Source: Nocardioides sp. cx-173
Lineage (GTDB): Bacteria > Actinomycetota > Actinomycetes > Propionibacteriales > Nocardioidaceae
NCBI RefSeq assembly: GCF_021117365.1
Contig: NZ_CP088262.1
Location: 1,488,001-1,552,000 of the forward strand
Reading direction: 5' to 3'
DNA length: 64,000 nt
Positions 61,024 to 64,000 of this stretch are shown piece after piece. Positions within the stretch are counted from its first letter, which is position 1. Every line of letters begins with the position of its first letter. A model generated the notes under the pieces. It was not told where the DNA came from, did no database searches, and was given only the letters and a program-made list of their open reading frames with translations. Made by a program: the position numbers and the translations under genes.

Positions 61024-61638
61024 GTGGCGGCGCTGACGCGAGAGCGGATCCTGGCCTGCGCGGTGTCCATGGCCGACCGCGACGGGCTCGACGCGGTGAC
61101 CCTGCGCAAGATCGCGGGGGAGCTGGGCGTCCACGTCACCTCGCTCTACAACCACGTGGCCACCCGCGACGCCATCACCGACGGCATCGTCGACACCCTC
61201 CTGGACGAGGCGCACCTGCCCGTGACGCCCGTGGCGTGGGAGGAGTGGGCGCGCAGCTTCTTCGCCGCCATGAGCACCCTGGCCACCCAGCACCCGGGCG
61301 CCTTCACCGCGTTCTCCCGCCGCCCCGTCCAGGGCCCCCGCGCCGCCGCCTCCTTCGAGGTCGCGATGGCCGCGTTCAGCGAGGCCGGGCTGTCGACCGA
61401 GGACGCCTACAACGCCGTGAAGTCGGTCGCCTACATCGCGCTCATGGTCGGCGCCGAGCGCAGCATGGTGGCCCGCGGCGAGCTCCTGGAGACCGCCATG
61501 GAGGACCTTCCGGACGAGACGTTCCCGCAGTTCCACGCTCTCGAGGAGCACGATCCGACCACCGCGTGGGCGTTCAGCCTGGAGACGCTCGTCGCCGGGC
61601 TCCGGGCGCAGGTCGCTCGGCAGGCCGCGACCCGGTAG
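61024..61638 (+). CDS. TetR family transcriptional regulator
   Basis: A 204-aa regulator. The helix-turn-helix is ALTRERILACAVSMADRDGLDAVTLRKIAGELGVHVTSLYNHVATRDAITDGIVDTLLDE, of the TetR-proper type, and the C-terminal domain (about 75-200) resembles the TetR_C ligand pocket. It is divergent from the beta-lactamase-family hydrolase and presumably represses it and itself through the twin operators. The start is fixed by the leaderless -10. Confidence 0.92.
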   Translation: MAALTRERILACAVSMADRDGLDAVTLRKIAGELGVHVTSLYNHVATRDAITDGIVDTLLDEAHLPVTPVAWEEWARSFFAAMSTLATQHPGAFTAFSRRPVQGPRAAASFEVAMAAFSEAGLSTEDAYNAVKSVAYIALMVGAERSMVARGELLETAMEDLPDETFPQFHALEEHDPTTAWAFSLETLVAGLRAQVARQAATR

Positions 61639-61660
61639 CTGCGCAGCCGGAGCGCCCGGC

Positions 61661-62620
61661 TCACCTCGCCTCGGCGACCGCCTGCGTGCGCCAGTCGCGA
61701 GGCAGCACGCCGTACGCCGCACGGAACCGGCGGCCGAAGTGGGTAGTGTCCTTGAAGCCCCACGACCGCGCCACCTGCGAGATGGGGCGGTGAGCGGGGG
61801 CGCTCGCCAGCTCGGCCCTCGCCCCGGCGAGCCGTTGGGCGATGACGTGCTGCTCGAGGCTGAACCCCGCCTCGGCGCACGCCCGGAAGAGCTGGCGCCG
61901 CGAGACCGCCAACGCCCCGGCGACCTGGTCGGCATCGAGACCCGGGTCGCGCAGGTGCTGGTGGACGTAGGCGCGGACCTGGGCGGCCAGCGTCTGGTCG
62001 AGGACGTCGGGGTCGCGGCCGCCGTCGGCGACGGCGCCGCTCAGCAGTGCGCGCACGAGCTGGATGCTCGCCTCGCCCAGCTGCGGCGCGGCGGCGGAGG
62101 CGCTGAGGCGCTCGGCGTCCTGGGTGAGCTCGACGAGGTACCGGCTGACGATCCCGTGCAGGGGACTGCACGGCAGCCGGGATGACGCCCGCTGGACGAC
62201 CTCGAGCGGAAGCCCGAGCCGGGCGATCGGCACCTGTAGGGAGACCGAGGAGCCCCAGCCCGACCAGGCGAAGTCGAAGGGCCGGGTCACGTCGACCACC
62301 ATCAGGTCGCCGGTGTGGACCAGTCGTCGACGCTCACCCGTCTGGAGCCGGCCGACACCGTCGCCGTGCACGGCGATGGCGACCGCCTCGGGGGAGGCGG
62401 CCCGGGCCGTGCGCTCGTCGCGGTGCATAGTGATGCCGGTGCTGCGAGCCGTGAAGACGCGGGTCTCGCCGAGCTCGGCGAGCTCCATGCGGCCGACCAC
62501 GCCATGCGTGCCGGTCTCCAGCTCGATGCCCGTCGCGCCCGACGCCTCGGCCATCGCGGCGCGGAAGACCTCGTACCGATCGCGGCGATCGACGGCTGCG
62601 GTGTCGAGGAGGACGGCCAT
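61661..62620 (-). CDS. AraC family transcriptional regulator
   Basis: A 319-aa regulator. The N-terminal cupin-like AraC-binding domain (about 30-190) contains MHRDERTARAASPEAVAIAVHGDGVG. The C-terminal AraC pair of helix-turn-helices is DADQVAGALAVSRRQLFRACAEAGFSLEQHVIAQRLAGARAEL and ISQVARSWGFKDTTHFGRRFRAAYGVLPRDWR. The ATG at 62620 is chosen for AGGGA upstream and normal length; the frame extends to 62692. It is divergent from the alpha/beta hydrolase at 62838, its likely target. Confidence 0.92.
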   Translation of the reverse strand: MAVLLDTAAVDRRDRYEVFRAAMAEASGATGIELETGTHGVVGRMELAELGETRVFTARSTGITMHRDERTARAASPEAVAIAVHGDGVGRLQTGERRRLVHTGDLMVVDVTRPFDFAWSGWGSSVSLQVPIARLGLPLEVVQRASSRLPCSPLHGIVSRYLVELTQDAERLSASAAAPQLGEASIQLVRALLSGAVADGGRDPDVLDQTLAAQVRAYVHQHLRDPGLDADQVAGALAVSRRQLFRACAEAGFSLEQHVIAQRLAGARAELASAPAHRPISQVARSWGFKDTTHFGRRFRAAYGVLPRDWRTQAVAEAR

Positions 62621-62837
62621 GCGTCCCTGCCTTCCACGGGGGTACGCGGCGCTTCGCCGTCCAATGTAGGCCGCCCCTCCGCCCCCGGGCAACGGTCCTC
62701 TCCTCGCTCCGGCGGCCGAGATCCGGCGCTCGAGGCCGACCGTCAGGCACGCAGGACCGTTCCGGTGCGGAGTGCGCTCGTGTGAGCGTGGCCCTGCTCG
62801 AGTTCATCTCCCACTGACCCACCCACCTGGAGGACCG

Positions 62838-63695
62838 ATGAGCACCGACGAGACCACCCCCGCCACGCCCCCCGACGGCCCCGACACCATCGTGCTCGTC
62901 CACGGGCTCTGGGTCACCCCGCGCAGCTGGGAGCAGTGGGTGCCGCACTACGAGGCGCGCGGCTTCCGGGTCCTCACCCCGGCGTACCCGGGCTTCGAGA
63001 TCGAGGTCGAGGCGCTGCGCGGGGACCCCAGCGTGATCGCGGACTGCTCGATCACCGACACCATCGAGCACCTCTCCGCCGTGGTCCGGTCCGTGGAGCG
63101 GCCACCGATCATCATGGGTCACTCCTTCGGCGGGGCGCTGACCCAGATGCTGCTCGCCCGCGGCCTGGGGGCGGCCGGCGTCGCCATCGACTCCGCGCCC
63201 ACCGAGGGCGTGCGGCGCAACCCGCTGTCCCAGGTCAGGTCGCTCTTCCCGGCGCTGAACAACCCCGCGAAGCGGCACCAGGCGGTCGGCTTCACCCCCG
63301 AGCAGTTCCACTACGCCTTCACCAACACCCTTGACGAGGCCGCCGCCCGGGCCGCGTACGACCGGTACGCGATCGCGGCGCCCGGCCGGTGGGTCTGGGA
63401 GTACGGCCTCATCGCCAACTTCAAGCCCGGCCCTCAGGAGACGTGGGTCGACTACGCGAACGACGACCGCGCGCCGCTGCTGTTCCTCGCCGGCGGGGAG
63501 GACCACATCATGCCGCCGTCGGTGAACGAGTCGAACGCCCGCAAGTACCGCAGGTCGAGTGCGATCACCGAGTACCGGCTGCTCGACGGCCGGTCGCACT
63601 GGACCTGCGCCGAGCCCGGGTGGGAGGCCGTCGCCGACCAGGCGCTCGACTGGGCGCTCGCGCACGCGAGCGTCTCCCACCAGCCCGCTGGATGA
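62838..63695 (+). CDS. alpha/beta hydrolase (family H, copy 2)
   Basis: A 285-aa alpha/beta hydrolase. LVHGLWVTPRSWEQWVPHYEARGF supplies the oxyanion segment, GHSFGG the nucleophile elbow, GGEDHIMP the acid and DGRSHWTC the His. It aligns with the product at 46860 over most of its length, including FTPEQFHYAFTNT and the AIDSAP/AIDAAQ segment. The ATG at 62838 has GGAGG at 62829-62833. The 217-base gap upstream, shared with the AraC gene, shows no clear dyad. The substrate is unknown. Confidence 0.88.
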   Translation: MSTDETTPATPPDGPDTIVLVHGLWVTPRSWEQWVPHYEARGFRVLTPAYPGFEIEVEALRGDPSVIADCSITDTIEHLSAVVRSVERPPIIMGHSFGGALTQMLLARGLGAAGVAIDSAPTEGVRRNPLSQVRSLFPALNNPAKRHQAVGFTPEQFHYAFTNTLDEAAARAAYDRYAIAAPGRWVWEYGLIANFKPGPQETWVDYANDDRAPLLFLAGGEDHIMPPSVNESNARKYRRSSAITEYRLLDGRSHWTCAEPGWEAVADQALDWALAHASVSHQPAG

Positions 63696-63726
63696 GGCGG
63701 GGTCGTCCGTCGGTGGTCGAGGCGCG

Positions 63727-64000
63727 TCAGAGCTCCTCGAGCCAGGCGCGCCAGGCCGGCTCCTCACGCCGTACGTAGTCGGCGGCGTCGGCGGAGAACA
63801 GGTAGCCACGCACGCCCAGCGTCGCCTTGCCGTCGGCCTCGTCGAACACGAAGGCGCTGAGCATCCCGGGCACCGGCGCCGTGAGTCGCACCAGCGCCTG
63901 CCGTTCGCCGAGCCGCTCGACGGTGCCGGAGGTGTCGCGCACCTGGACCGCGGCGCCCTTTTCGACCGCCCCGAGCGCGTCGGAGAGGCTCTTCCAGAGC
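63727..64000 (-). CDS. hypothetical protein, 5'-truncated by window edge
   Basis: Open in one frame from the window edge to a stop at 63727; the last 90 residues are visible. The segment runs LWKSLSDALGAVEKGAAVQVRD... then VRLTAPVPGMLSAFVFDEADGKATLGVRGYLFSADAADYVRREEPAWRAWLEEL. A GTG at 63942 exists but the coding continues upstream of it, so it is unlikely to be the start. No family is recognised from this part. It converges with the hydrolase gene. Confidence 0.65.
   Translation of the reverse strand, partial: LWKSLSDALGAVEKGAAVQVRDTSGTVERLGERQALVRLTAPVPGMLSAFVFDEADGKATLGVRGYLFSADAADYVRREEPAWRAWLEEL

Overview
The window is very G+C-rich bacterial DNA with densely packed genes, many GTG starts and many 4-nt GTGA/ATGA overlaps. 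It looks like an actinobacterial chromosome, most probably Nocardioides or a close relative in the Nocardioidaceae. Supporting signs are the pyrH-frr-cdsA-rlmN order, the DUF222/HNH '13E12' gene with an actinobacterial LexA box, the PPA1498-type phosphoesterase and many TAnnnT-N6-start leaderless promoters. No rRNA, tRNA, CRISPR array, phage or complete transposon is visible, and no gene-free stretch exceeds 300 bases.

Layout. 1-7.2 kb: core genes (end of pyrH, frr, cdsA, rlmN) enclosing an unusual cassette at 2.2-6.1 kb. The cassette holds an Lgt-like membrane protein, a Cys-rich radical SAM protein resembling tetraether-lipid-synthase (Tes) relatives, a small membrane protein and three mutually similar small membrane proteins. 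7.2-9.7 kb: a GNAT protein, a MarR regulator and a divergent signal-less UrtA/AmiC-like binding protein. 9.7-18.9 kb: a complete leftward urea unit, urtABCDE then ureABCFGD. It imports urea, splits it to ammonia and assembles the nickel enzyme; ureE is absent. 19-25 kb: phosphoesterase, fasciclin protein, LOG-family protein, RIO kinase and M1 peptidase.

25.1-37 kb: a polyamine-catabolism region. An AsnC/Lrp regulator is divergent from potDABC, a PuuB-like amine oxidase and an MmsA-like aldehyde dehydrogenase. A class III aminotransferase, a gamma-aminobutyraldehyde dehydrogenase and a saccharopine-dehydrogenase-like protein follow. Putrescine-type compounds would be imported, oxidised or transaminated to aminoaldehydes, and oxidised further. 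37-49 kb: GH25 lysozyme-like lipoprotein, D-aminoacylase-like amidohydrolase, a fused asymmetric ABC exporter, a CPBP-like protein, a secreted amidase, an SDR plus alpha/beta hydrolase pair opposite a TetR regulator, and a small membrane protein.

49-64 kb: a decayed nuclease fragment beside the DUF222/HNH gene, a class II glutamine amidotransferase, hypothetical genes, a Dps, a folate one-carbon pair (FchA-like and Fhs), a GH16-like secreted protein, an M15 peptidase, a serine hydrolase opposite a TetR regulator with twin operators, and an AraC regulator opposite a second alpha/beta hydrolase. The window ends inside an unidentified leftward gene.

The most unusual content is the Lgt-like/radical-SAM membrane cassette. 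Next come several regulatory structures visible in the bases: large intergenic palindromes, a LexA box on a start codon, twin TetR operators, a urtA-urtB stem-loop, a leader ORF with a sequestered ribosome site, and at least eleven putative leaderless promoters. All family assignments are from reading motifs; no database search was possible.
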